Source: Takakia lepidozioides (Eukaryota > Streptophyta > Takakiopsida > Takakiales > Takakiaceae). From it: a DNA stretch of 64,000 nucleotides. The stretch's first letter is position 1, and every line of letters starts with the position of its first letter. Shown piece by piece: positions 20,794 to 33,600 of this stretch. The translations under genes were made by a program, and so were the position numbers. The notes beneath the pieces were generated by a model. That model was not told where the DNA came from, did no database searches, and was given only the letters and a program-made list of their open reading frames with translations. Where the stretch lies: NCBI GenBank assembly GCA_030704615.1, contig CM060731.1:73386756-73450755 (forward strand), given 5' to 3'.

Positions 20794-23700
20794 TCACTCC
20801 TGCACATCCTTGTTGTAATAGAAATAAGATGGTGCTCTCTGAGAACCAGCATGTATATCTTGGGCCGTGAAGCCCCTGTAGTCCCCCTTTACACTTGCAG
20901 TGCAAACCTCCAGCATCTTTCTTAACAACCGCCTTTCCTTCAAATAAGCCTGGTCCCTGAACTCTGCCAAAGGCATCCACTGACCATAAGACCACAAATG
21001 ATAATTTGTTAGCTGAGAAGAGGAGAGGAAGACTCTTACGAGCAAGTACAACTTGGTGGTGTAACATCACTATTGCCTTCCACTAAGGAGCAAGTACAAC
21101 TTGGTGGTGTAACATCACTATTGCCTTCCACTAAGGGCCGACACTGGGTCACGGTGGTTGCCCCCACCCGCATGAAGTAACCAGTTGACACCCCTTTTAA
21201 GAGCTTAGTTGGCCGGGTAACATCCAACATACATCTATGTGGCTTTGAACCCAGGACCACTTTGTAAGGCGGCCTTGTGCCCTGACTACTAGGTCATGTG
21301 TTGGATGCTTTAGCCAAGAATGATCACTGAAATACCTACTGAAAAAAACTTTGGTTGCATACACATATGTTCTTCATCTGGTATATCAGAAGTCTTTGGG
21401 TGGCGGGTTGTGCAATTATACAGTAAGCTCACCATCTACAGTGCAGGACTCACCCGTTGCAGCTAGCAGCACTTCTGCTAGCAGCGTAACGCTTATATCA
21501 TCCCATTTCATAGGCTCTGAGGGGTCCCTGTGGCTGTAGTAGATTTTCATCTTTCTTATGGCTCTCTCTTTATGCATGTTCCCTTTCCCCATAGAGGAAC
21601 TGACACTGAGACAGATGCAACATCTCCGTAAGGTACAGGATGTGCTGATATTATAATCATGCTGTCCAGAGTCATGCACAAGCCACACTGATAGGAACAA
21701 TACCGGGCAAGGCCCATGCCTTGGTCAATATGCCATGGCCAACATTTACAAGGGTCAATCAAACAGTCTACATCTCTTCTTCCCTGGCCCCTCCTTCCAC
21801 CTGAAAAGAAGGGAGGTGAATCTCAAGCTCCCAAACAGTTTACCACATTGCTAAATCCCAGTGTTTGAGGAAAACCAGTGCAATTCAAGTACCTGAGCTT
21901 CCGCAATCTCTGTGTCTGATTTGACAATATCTGAAGAGATAGGATGGAGCACACACAAGAAAAACAAATCTGACTTTCCAAACGCTACGCCATGCGCTTG
22001 CCTGTATCCACAATGAGCAAAGCAAATTCCACAGCAAATTAAATACATGAAAGTTCTAACTACATGGACTAGATAAAAAGAGAAAAAAAAACTGTGACTA
22101 TCTTTTCTGGGCTGGCCTTGTTGTGGCCAAGCCTGAGTTGGGATGCAGCAGAGAAGGGGGTGGAAGGGGAGGATAGGCAAAGTTGACAGGATCAAAGAAG
22201 AGCAGAATACTGGGGTCCACTACCGTTGCAGAGGTCTAGTTGCCCCTTTCTATGACAAAGAGAAAAGAAGACTTTATGTAGAAAATAAGAAACAGAGGAA
22301 TACCTGAATCCTAACACTTCCACAAACTCTGCATCTACCTGCAATTCCCCACCATGTGTTTCCATCCCCAGTCAGATGCTTGTCAATCCCAAAACAACAT
22401 TTTCCTTGTAAATTGCAAAGGTGTTGTCCCTACCTAGTATTTGTATTCCACTTTGCAGCTAGAAATCTGGTCTTTCACAGGACAAGTTAGACAAATCAGC
22501 TAGAAATCTAAAGGTTCTGACTAGGGTAAGGACTCAAACATCCAGCACCAGAAAGCTTGTTATCTGTGTACCTCCAGTAGCTGGTGAAACCCCTTGCAGC
22601 TCAAATCCCATTTAGATTTTAACCATGCAACTACTTAAGCTCATTCTGCTGAGACAATGTGGTACTCACCTACTCACAGCACACTGCATTCAGTAGCAGA
22701 CTTCCTCCCTTTTGAAGTCTCCTATGGCCTCTATGGGTTCTACAGTATTGGCGGACCCTAATGCTATGCATGGGTGGGCCTCCTTGACTTTCAGTACTGA
22801 ACCTGTACAATGCACAGGCAAGTAAATGTGTTGACAAGGTAAAGTAGGGAAGGTTCATATACCCCTGTTTCCTCCTTCACCTCTCTGATAGCTCCAGCAG
22901 AGATGTCCTCTCCCTGTGTGTAGTTTGAATGTCAGAAATGGCTTCTCAAAAACCTAACATCTCTAAGCAGGCATACAGATCCTCTTCAGTTAAAAAACAT
23001 AGATTGTCATGAGCAGAGACAATGCATGGCATAGGAGGTGGCTGCAAGGGTGCACACTACTGATCCCAGAGAAGAAAGTAGACTAAAAATGTCAGACCTG
23101 AAGGACAATGCCTGTAGGCATTTTCCATATTCCTGTCCCTTTGAAAGTCCCACTTTTCTCTTGCACAGCCAAGATCTGTCCAACCATTTCACAGCTTTCA
23201 ATTTGAATCCTACCTAACACCCTGAAGGAACTCCTCTCTCTCCCCCTTCCACACCAGTTTCTGCACTCAGCCTCCTCCACATTCACATTTTTATCCTCTT
23301 TCTCTCTTCATTGTCTGCTCTGGAGATTGACCTGCATGTCTTTGACAATCACCATTCTGAAAGGTCGCTAGATCAGACCATTGAGTCTTAGATGTCCTCA
23401 GTAAACTGCACTAGTTGGCATAGTTGGCATAGATGAGTTTCTTCAGATGCACCACACGATTTATCATGTAAATAAGTGACAAAAGAGAGCAAACCTCTTC
23501 TTTGTCATTAATCACAAATGCGCCAATTCCCACTTGATGTGTTGCATTTGCAGGAATAGTGGAGGGTGTGTCTGGAAGCCACTTGACGAGCATCACATAT
23601 ATAGGCTCTGCATTGTGGTATCTGAAGCCTGCCTGTATCATGCCACCCCAATACTTTGAGCCCCCCAAAAGTGTCTACTTACTCTTGCATAAACCTTTTG

Positions 23701-24644
23701 TTATGAATTTCATTTGCTTTCTTACTTAAGCATGCAGGGCGGGGGGGGGGGGTGGTGGTTGGCAATTGACTAGCAACAAAACTAGTAACCCCAATTCCAA
23801 TTTTACATACTTGTCATAGTCAATTTCTTCACATATGCAGGTGTCTTGAGGGGCAATCAGCCACAAGGCTTGCAGTCCCCATGGACATAAAAAATCGGTG
23901 CCAAGTCGGTGAAGCGATTTTGTAAATCATGGCTTAAAAAGGCAACAGCCATGATTACAAAAGACCAATGCAACACTCCAACTCACCTCAATTGCAGGCT
24001 TCACAAGGTTGCAATTTGCTGTGGGCAATTTCAACCACACTCCTTTGTGTCTCTGCAAATCAGAAACATAAACCAGCCATCTATCAAACCCGACCCTCTT
24101 GCCACATTCTTGCCTGCAGTCCTAGTTGGATTGATAAGCAAGGTGCTACTTACTGTTAAGTAATGTCCTTCAAAAACATAAGAAGGCGAACATTCTCATC
24201 AAGGAACTACATTAGTGTCTCACAGTCCTTGATGGCCACATATCCAATAGAGTGTGACAATGGCAATATAACATGTATCTTGAGTTAACATTAGAAATAG
24301 TGGTGGATATATATAGAGAGAGAGCAAGAGTTCTGGGTAAGAGAACGATTCAACAGACAAGGGAGGGGAGAGCTTATGCCATTCTAGCGTACCTCTGCCT
24401 CCCAATTTGTAAGTGATGCGCCCAAAGAGTTCACAAAAGTGAGAATATCTGCTGGCAAGCTACTGGGATCCACAAAAACCCCCTCGTACCTGTCCGCCGT
24501 GGCTTTCAACAGGCCTGTACCTGCAGCGCCATTTCCTGTCGACTTACGGATCATCCTTTGAGTTCTACAGTCCTTAGTTGCGTCACCAAATTCGCGCTCT
24601 AAGGTAAGAAAGCACACAGACAAACTTTCAGTAAGGGCGTCCAT
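20794..24644 (-). CDS. Nudix hydrolase (plant NUDT2/6/7/8/10-like)
   Basis: Eight minus-strand exons join without a break: 24644-24393, 24052-23987, 23632-23495, 23175-23098, 22913-22863, 22338-22304, 22001-21893 and 20979-20794, giving 304 aa. The Nudix box, residues about 174-196, is intact across an exon joint: GIVLQGEDISAGAIREVKEE followed by TGV fits Gx5Ex7REUxEExGU. Family landmarks around it are GVWLKLP, AGFRYHNAEPIYVMLV, VGIGAFVI, KSGTFKGTGIWKMPTG, FGKSDLFFLC and WMPLAEF. Plant members hydrolyse ADP-ribose, NADH and related nucleoside diphosphates, and some restrain redox and defence signalling. The first ~45 residues are not family-typical and could be a targeting extension; the ATG at 24644 is the first in frame. 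The terminal intron carries a SINE-like insertion. Family call secure, exact substrate unknown. Confidence 0.9.
21041..21136. repeat. 48-bp exact tandem duplication
   Basis: The 48 bp beginning AGCAAGTACAACTTGGTGGT at 21041 is repeated from 21089. It lies in the last intron of the Nudix gene at the tail of a SINE-like sequence. Near-identity indicates a recent duplication. Confidence 0.92.
21137..21312 (-). mobile_element. SINE-like element with tRNA-type box B
   Basis: Read on the minus strand, GGTCCTGGGTTCAAAGCC contains GTTCAAAGC, which fits the polymerase III box B consensus GWTCRANNC. About 35-40 bp upstream, CTAGTAGTCAGGGCACAAGG resembles a box A region. This arrangement is typical of tRNA-derived plant SINEs. 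Downstream sequence runs into the 48-bp duplication. A similar CTAGCCATGAGGGCGCAAGC block occurs on the minus strand near 48030-48055. No poly-A tail or target-site duplication was established. Confidence 0.45.
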
Positions 24645-27600
24645 TCTTCATGAGCCTTCTTATCTAGAAGGGAGCAGAATCCCTTAGACTCATCTATGCC
24701 TGTAAGCTTTAGCATTTCACCTCACAGCTACAGCTGCCCACTCCTAAAGGAACATACTCGATCCAAATCACCGGAGCTGATAGACTCACTTGCTAATCCT
24801 CGTGCAAAAATCGTATGTAGAAAGTAGTCCACTGCTACTTCCTAGCCCTGGGGAGAAACGAGCATGACCCACGATTCAAACAAAACGGAAGTGCCAGCAA
24901 GGAGAATCTCACTGCGGTTGGTACGCGTGTACATTTAGTCTCGGCTCACACGGTGAGCCAAGCACGAAACTGCGCGGATAACCGTGCGTGGATTCGAAGA
25001 AATACTCGATGAAGGACCGGATGTAGCTTCCACTTCGCTTCCTGCGGACTTTTTGCTTTCTTTGCACTTCTCTTCCTCGTCTCCATTAGCGTAAACGCAA
25101 CCCAACTGCTAAACTGCCTGCCTGCCATCTGCTGGCACGGATGACAGACATCTGAAAGCAGCATGTGCTCCGTCCGAGTGCGTTGCTGTCAGACACTCTC
25201 CCCCCTCCATACCCTTCTGCCCAACATCCTGGTCCTAAAGCTGGCCGTTCCCCTTTCTCCTGATGCTTCTTGCTTCTGGTGCTCATATTTGCTGGGGCTT
25301 CGACCCTGCATTTTGTGGCTTCCCATCTGGATACCGTCTTTTCCTTTCTGGTTTTGCTATGACCCTCCTTGTTTCTTTGTGTGCAAGCTGTCCTTTCAAC
25401 CCCTTTCTCTTTGTCAATCTTCGATTATGAGATTTTGTTGTGCGTTTCGTTTTGGTTACTTTCTTTCTATCTCTTTCCGGGATTTCTTCCCTTGGTCTCG
25501 CCCACATAGAGTAGGCTTTGGGGGTTTGATTCCTCATTCGACCACCTCAATTTGCATATCTATTCCAATCACTGTGAATTGTTTGCTTGCTTCACGTAAG
25601 GTAAATCCTTACAACTGTTCATCTCTGTCTTTCATTGCTTGTCATATCCGCATCTCTTTCTGAGGATCATCATTTTGCAAGTGAAACCATGGGATTCAAA
25701 CCATGATTCTACCTGCCAAGTTCCAACCACCTTCGGGAGTGAGATTGGAAGATGCACTTCTCTTTATCTCTTTACAGAGACACATACAAGCACAACCAAC
25801 ATCGAACAAGCATCTCAACAGACATACAAATCCAGTGCATCACCCCAACAGGAAACACATTCAGTGTGCACGAAGACGAAGAGCTCTACACCCGCGCGGT
25901 TCTGCGCACGGTTCCACGGGTAGTATCGTAGCTGCCCGGATACATGAAATTGGCAAGTTAAAATGTTTCCTAATTCTGCCCTGAAATGTTTTCCCTCTTT
26001 CCATCTATGACTCGCCGCACGTACTGTGAGCGGGCATGTCTGCCCGCGGTCAGCTAACTGTGTACACACGTTTCCACATTCCTGAACCGCGGGTGGGCCA
26101 CCGCGAAGCTACTGCGCGGCTGCCGGGACATCCTTTGCCGCAGCACAGTTTCTGGGAAGCTCTGCGATGACTCTCTTCTATCTATCGATCCACCTTTCTT
26201 ATACATTTGAGAGCAGACTTGTCTGCCGACTGGGGTAGCAGTCCGAAACGACACAAGCCACAGTGTTTTCCTGTCTGTGCGAAGACTTCTAGCAGTGGAG
26301 ATGAACTTTCCTCTACATATATATCAAGGACAGTGCGAGTCATGAGGAGAGAGTCAGCTAGGCTGTTCACCTAGCAAACTCTTGTCGGGCACACTGTGTC
26401 CTACGCTGAATTGCTGACAAGACCAGAAAGTACGTGTTGGGTACATAGAATTGGCAACGAGGGTTTTTAGTTTTTACATAGAGCTGGTCTTCCCTTGTCT
26501 TCTGCTTCTGCTGGAACATAACAGGCATTCACCTTTCTACGTCGATGCCCCTCCCTTGACTGGTGTTTGGAGAATACTCTTTCCAAAGCGTCGCCTCGTC
26601 TTTATTTTCGGAGATACTACCTGGAACCCAGTTGGCTGTAACATGTCCACAGCACTCGGAACCACCATGACGAGCTAACTTACAAAACCCATGATGCTAA
26701 AGCAGGGACGAATTTGATAAGAGGGAAAAACAAGCCTCACCAAAATTGTGCTGACTTTGCTTCTTGATATAGTGCCAGGCGCTGCTAGTTTTTCAACCCA
26801 AAGGAGGATTCAATCAACCGTCAACCCCAGAGGAACTCTTGCAGCTCTGGCACTTATGTCTGTAGTTCGGGACCTTGGACAAGCCGACCATCCCAAGTAG
26901 CTGTATACACCCTTGTGCAACGTCATTTCATGGACTGCTTAGGATGAACAACCTCTGAGAACCCCACTTTTTGCTGAAGAACTAAACTCCTCGCATCAGT
27001 GTTGTCCAACGAATTCAATGTATACAAACTGTTCGATTATTCACGGTGGGCAGTTTTCTGATTTGCACCGGACCTGCTGAATCATACAAGACATTTGTCT
27101 TTCACTGGATTCATAGTGTGGGGAATTCGCATACGAATGAAGATCTCGAATCCCCAGTTGTTGAGGCCCAACGCCCGAATCATCAATTCACTGTTGAGCC
27201 ATCTCCGAGATCCTGGGATGGGGATGGAAATCAAGCTACATACGTACCTGCCTAGCTAGGTAGGTTCCTACTTCCTACCCAGATAGGTATACCTACATAT
27301 ACGTACATTCAGCTCCAAGTCTACGGTGTCTTCCACATCATTGGGACTTCTGAATTGTCTTCATAATTGTTTGTTGATCTCAGGCTCTGACATGGGTTGA
27401 TGACCCAGTGACAACCCACAGCCCCTTTCATTCATTTCTTACTTTATGTCGAGAACAGAAAAACTGCAGAGTGTCAACAGTTCTCTGTGCCACCTCAACA
27501 CTCAGTTGATTGTCTGAAGAGGCATTGAATGCATCTGAGTCCCATCTTCCCTGAATCAGGACACCCAGAAATAGGACCGCAACTCCTGGGAAGACTATAG

Positions 27601-27670
27601 TTGCTTCCTCTCTTCTCTCTTTGTCGATATACCCCCTCTGGCCCTCTGTGCGGCAGATTGAGGTACAAGA
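24645..27670. other. Intergenic region between the divergent Nudix and SEC5 genes
   Basis: The Nudix gene runs left and SEC5 runs right from here, so both promoters lie in this 3 kb. Reading frames inside (for example 25163-25663) have low-complexity wording and no family match. A short palindrome-rich patch (CCTAGCTAGG, TAGGTATACCTA) lies at 27236-27306. No TATA box can be assigned with confidence. Confidence 0.5.
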
Positions 27671-30600
27671 ATGCAGAAGGGCACAGTGGTGGCGGAGGAT
27701 GAAGAAGATCAGGAGGAGGAGGAGCTGCTACAGAGAGCCTTGGAAGAGCAGGCAGCAAGGGAGGTGACGTACAAGAGACCGCTCAATTACGCCGCCCCCA
27801 CTGTCTCATCCGCGGCCTCTGTTCCCCCCAGGCGGGAGCCCCCAGCAACCCCGCCAAAGCGAGCGCCGCCCAAGCCTCCCCCGGTGCCAGAAGATGAAGA
27901 ATCAGAGGTGGAGCTTCTCAGTATTTCGTCCGACGAAGAGGATTTCGCATACAGCCGGCGGGCAGCTCTCCAGACTGCACAGGAAAAACAGGCAGTGTCA
28001 GAAAGGGTGGAAGAAGATGAGGGTAGTAATTTGGGGTGGGATGAGGATGACGATAGGGAGCCCGAGAATTGGAAATCGGTTGACCAGCCTGAGGTCAGTG
28101 CGCCATTCGTTTGGGTGTCTGAAAATAGCTTGCGCTAATTTTGCTTTGTGTAGTGAATTCTTTCAATCTTCGAGCATTCGGAATTCTTGGCGGATTTATG
28201 GGGTAGCCTCCACCTTTCCATGACCGGTGCACCTAGTCTCTTCAGCGGACAAATGCATTGAGGAGAACGATTCCAGTCCTGATCGAAGAGAACCCTCCAT
28301 TCAAAAGCGAGTTCTAAATGCCTTCCAGCCCGCTGAATCAATGTAAACTTTGTGGCAGATTCTCTGAGCGCTCAATAACATGATACATATGTGTTCTCTG
28401 CCTTAGGGATTTTTTAACATATAGCTCCTGCAGTGGGCACCAAGCCCTCTTGAGCACTAATTTTATTCATCTTTTTTTCTAGTCTTTTAGTCCCTCATAT
28501 GTGGAAAAAAGACCCATCTGATGGACTAAAGAGAAAATAGACAGCATGCACTGCCCAATCAACATAGTTTCTTTCAGATTTTTTAGTTTGAGTGAGCTTG
28601 CATAATTTCCATGCCTGAAAATTGCCATGGACTTATGTTGGGAGGGGATGGGGTCAGCAGATGGTTCGAAGAGTGCGGGAAATGCGAGAAACCCGTGCAG
28701 CTCCAGTGGCTTATGCTCCAACCACACGCACACAGAGGCCTACTACCACAATTGATGCTGCCCCTCGTGGCGAGGACTTCATTGATCCTTTGGGCCTTGG
28801 GTACATCTCTTTGCGCCATGCCTGCTCTACTGATAGCATGAGCGGTGATATACCAAAGAGCCCATCTTTTTCAAACCAGTTTCAACCAAGTCCCCTAAAA
28901 GATTTGAGTGCCTTGGGCTTGTTCAACATGATGGAACATATTTTATGAGAGACAATGGTGGAGCTGATACTTGTGCATTGGTGCCATTGCTGATGTGACA
29001 GGCATATAGATATGAGAACGTTGACGCTAGTGCCAAAGGTGAAAAGTGGGGATAGCTCGCCTGCTTTGTCAGTAGCCTCATCAGACAGAGGAAGCAGCAA
29101 AAGCAGGGGGTTTCTTCGAACCAGAAAAAGAGCACCTGAAGTTCCTCAAAAAGATGAGCTCGAGAGCCCACCTGCTCAGCAAGACCCTCCTCCTAGTGTG
29201 AGGGACCCTGCTACCAGAGGTAAGTCAATGTTCTAGCCGTGAAATTTGCTCTTCTTAGAAAGATAAGTTTGGGCTTTGAGCTGTATCTAGCGATCTGGTA
29301 AAAAATGCATCCCCTCGCAATAATAAAAGCAGGTGTTCATTGACTTTGGGAACTTAATATTGCAGAGAAGGCGATGTATTGCTCAGAAAAGTTCAATCCG
29401 AAGTTCTTCTTGGCTCATGTGCATCAAAACACCAGTGCTGCCGATCTGGAGGCTGGGGAAGATGCCCTAAAAATGGACTTACAGACCCAGAAGGACCAGC
29501 TCAAAAAACTTGTCAAAGAGAATTTTGATTGTTTCATTTCGTGTAAAACCACCATTGATGGTGAGTACACCTTGATTGTGTTTGTTTTACACAGCTGTCG
29601 TCTGCATCAGATTTCTGTTTTTTTGGGTCAAGTGGATTTTAAAGCACATTTGACAAGCACTAGAAACGGTAGATGTGGCTTTCACCTTGTGTTTGGGAGG
29701 CCTGCAGCCAACTCTGTGATTCCGGACATACTTCCAGCCATTGCTAGCTTTCTATGAAGGTAACTTAAATTGACCATGGCACGATGTATGTGCGGTTGTA
29801 ATTGTAGTTGTGTGTGTTTAATAATTCAGATATCTGTACTCAGTGTTGAGTGTGGCATTTCTCAGCCAAGTCTGGATTGAAATCTGCAGACATACATTTA
29901 AAGCTGCAGCAGATTGAATCTGATGCGGGTTCGGGTACCCTGCACCTCAACAGTAGTATCCAGGAAATTGAGGTGGTTGCCAAGCGTGCATTTGCTCCCC
30001 TTCTTGAGCGGCAGGTGAGACTTCCTTCTGTATGCATTTGCCTTGTATTCTTGATGGTAATATAGTGAGCAAATGGTTTGGGGCTGGATTATACCAATCT
30101 GAAATGAAAATGCTCAGAGAGTACTTGCATGGTACTGGAGCCTCAGCATCTCAGTGTTTCATGGTTGAAGATTACATCTTGAAAAAGGCAAAGTCATCAC
30201 TGCAAGATTTCTGCCTGAGTGTCAATTAGTCAATGTAATTTAGAGCTCCACTGTTTGGACATCTGTTCTTGGGCTGTTCAAGCAGGCTCCATTCAGGTGT
30301 TTCTCACTGGAAGATTATACCATTTGTTACTCGGTGCCTCACACACTGTGATCCCCCTCTCAGATTTCTTCACCCTTTTGAGAGGGCATTTTGATGAATC
30401 CTTAGGTAAAGTATTGACCTCTCTTCCAAGGCTTTCAATGGTTGGACTGGGTGAGTATGGGCCACAAGAATTTTCCTCATGCTGATGTGCAAACCAGCAA
30501 AACTTGGAAAGTAACTATTAATATTGATAGCATGTGTATAAACAAGAGAAAAAGATGACCATAAATCAAGTTGGGTTGAATTTATATTCTGTGTCCTTAT

Positions 30601-33600
30601 TTCATTGGTTTTGTTGACAGGCTCAGGCAGAACGGATAAGGTCAGCGCAGGGGATGCTGCAGCGTTTTCGAACCATCTTCAATCTGCCTAGCATGATAAG
30701 GGCTAACATCAGCAAGGGCGAATATGATCTGGCGATCCGGGAATACAAGAAAGCCAAGTCCCTTGTGTTGTATTCGAATGTTAGTGACATTTCTTCCTCT
30801 CAGTCAATATTGGAGCTAGTATCACAGTGTTAGACTATACAACCATGATTTTACACAAAGTTAATAACAATAGGAATGGTGGTGACATGAGCTATGTACA
30901 ATGGATTCTGCGGGTGGTAAACTTCCAAGTTTAATATTGGGCTGGGATTGTACTTGAGATCAATCGCACAGTGTGGTCATGTATGGGAATATTGTTTGAG
31001 AAGCAGGGTTATTTCGTGGTTACTAAGTAGGCTTTACAAAAGCCCTGAAAGACCCAGGGATATTGATTGGGAGCATATTCAAGGGACTTTGTTTGCTATG
31101 GTTTGCAGGTTGGCATCCTGAGTAGGGTGTTAGACGAGGTGGACAAAATTGTTGAGGAGTTCAAGGACATGCTCTGTAAATCGATGGAAGATCCCCACAT
31201 TGACAGCTCTCAAGTAAGAGAGTTTCCACTTGGCTCATTACATCTCTTCTCTCTCTCTCTTGGACTTCAACAACATCTTATGAGTACATTCTCTCTTGGA
31301 CTTCTGGAAGTCTTGTCCAAGCACAACAGGAACAGATTCATTAGGCAAGAGCTGAAGGAACTCCATGTCAAGTGAACCTGGATCAGCACCAGCAATTGCC
31401 ATAAGTTACAGTTCTACCTAGAACTCAATCTCTCACTGAAGTCTTCCACTAGGAAGATCAGAAATGCTTGGCAGCTTACCTGCACGAGGCCTTCACCCTT
31501 AGACAATCCCTTGAGCAATAGTTTTATTTTTGGCTCTGCTTTTGTTTCCTCTCTCATGTTTTTTCCTTTTTGTCCCATAAGCTCTATGAGCTTTCCGCGG
31601 ACATTATAAAGTACCATTTCATTTCATTTCATTTCATTTCATTTCCAGAAGTTCATGGATGCAAGGCTTCAGCATATGTAGTAATGGAAAAATCAGTAGG
31701 TCTAAGTGTATCTCTTCTCTATCGATCTTCTACTCCCTGGAACCTTCGGCAGCCCAATATAGGGGAAGTTTCATGTTATAATCTTTGTTTTATGCATCTA
31801 TTTAATCTCAAGATGATTAAATGCCCTTCTCATGTGCTGTCAGATGAGCATGTGTTCAATATATCTAGTCTTGGAAGCATGCATGCAGGATGTCCTCATC
31901 ACAAATGGCTTTCACATGCTCTCTGTTGAAGAGACAAGTGAGGGTTAACCTGCAGTGATCAACAATTAGAGACTTGACATAGGCATGTTGAAGCTAAAGG
32001 TTTCTGGTTGTGTTCTTGAAGTTGGAGAATATTTTACGGCTGTTACTGGAGTTGGAACCAGACTCAGATCCTCTCTGGCATTACCTCTGCATCCAGGTTC
32101 AGACACTTTCTTTCCTGATTTTCTCTTCCCCCACCTTCTCCCCACTCCCCTGGAATGTCTACCCCGACTGGAAACTGGCTTTCAACCTCTCTGAAGCTGG
32201 ATTGTGATTAATAGAGATGCTTTTGGGTTATCTTCAGTGGAGAAGTTTCATATTGTGTAGCTCCTGAGGTGTAGTTCTCTATTTAGCAGTCACCTGAGAG
32301 GATTGATTTGCAGCTATCATTACGATGGCATGCGGTTTCAGCCATGTCCATTTGGATGGTGGTGAACCTACCTGTACGCACAGGGATATTGTATCATGTC
32401 TCCAGGTGTTCCAGAAGTTGCAAGCAGTATTTAGTGTTCTTCTAAATATGGTGGACAGCAAATGGAAGTTGTGAAAGCATCCTAAACGTCCACTTAACCA
32501 GCAACAATGTAGAGATCATGATGATTTATAATGCTCTCCTCAATGTATTTGATGAGATAAAGCTAATGTATATGTAGGAGCCAGCTGACAGATTATCAGC
32601 ACCAAGTTTCTCAGTTAATTAGGTGGGACCATACATTCACGTTGCTTTATGGTCCTGTTGCAAACAAGCTGACATATTATCCGGGTAAGTTGGTATATTA
32701 GTAGTTTTTTCTCCATGTTGATGAAGAGAAAAACACTGCTGATGACTGAGATAATATGTCTGATGAAACTTCTTGATGGGGAGGGCAGGACCGTAGGATA
32801 CGAGGACTACTAGAAGCATGCAGTCTGGAGCATGATGCACGCATGGATGCACTGCATGGCCGTCTCCGTGAGCGTGTTCAGTCAGATGCCCGATGGAACC
32901 AGCTTCAGCGAGAATCGAATAAGGCTGTATGTGAGCTCCTTGGATAGATTTCTTATTTCCTCACAGACAGGCTCATTTGGTGGAGGTCTAGGTATAGTAA
33001 TCAATTGCCCTCCATTGTCACTTCCAGATTGTGGCTATTTGTAAAGCCAAGTGTGGAATTTGCAGGAAACGATCAACATGCATCCACTACTTGTACCACC
33101 TATCTTACGCCACAGCATGGCTGAAGGTTTCTGTGCCATCTAGGTGATATGTAACTAGCCAGTTAGGCTAACACATGATTTCATGGGCTGTGGGTGTGGA
33201 ATGATGTTGCAGTCGGATGTAGACTTCACACTTCTGCTAGGGGACAGGGAAAAGGAAGCCAGAGAAAGTAGTCTCAAGGACTTGAGTGCCAATGAGTCGG
33301 ATGCTCTTTTGGGGCGGCTCATTCGCCGTCTCACGGCTGTGGTTGTGCACCATGTACCTACTTTCTGGCGTCTGGCTCTTTCCATTTTCAGTGGGAAGTT
33401 TGCTAAGGTGTGAGGAGCCTTTGCCAGATGGGATTTGTTGCTCAATTTTTGTTATCAAATTGGCAGATTTGTTCTTCCCTCCTAGCTTTTCCTTTCTTCA
33501 GTTTTCCAGCATTGGAGAATTTGTGCTTTAGTTTCTCCAGTATGATCATGTATTCAGCTTTTTCCCTGTGTCAGTCTATATTGCCAGGTAGACAATAGAA

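Noticed and set aside
21137-21312. A true tRNA gene
   Set aside because: Box B fits, but the box A region is imperfect and no cloverleaf with paired acceptor arms can be drawn. A SINE-like origin fits better.
25163-25663. 166-codon plus-strand frame upstream of SEC5
   Set aside because: The wording is dominated by Ser, Phe, Leu and Pro from a pyrimidine-rich stretch; no domain and no matching exon context.
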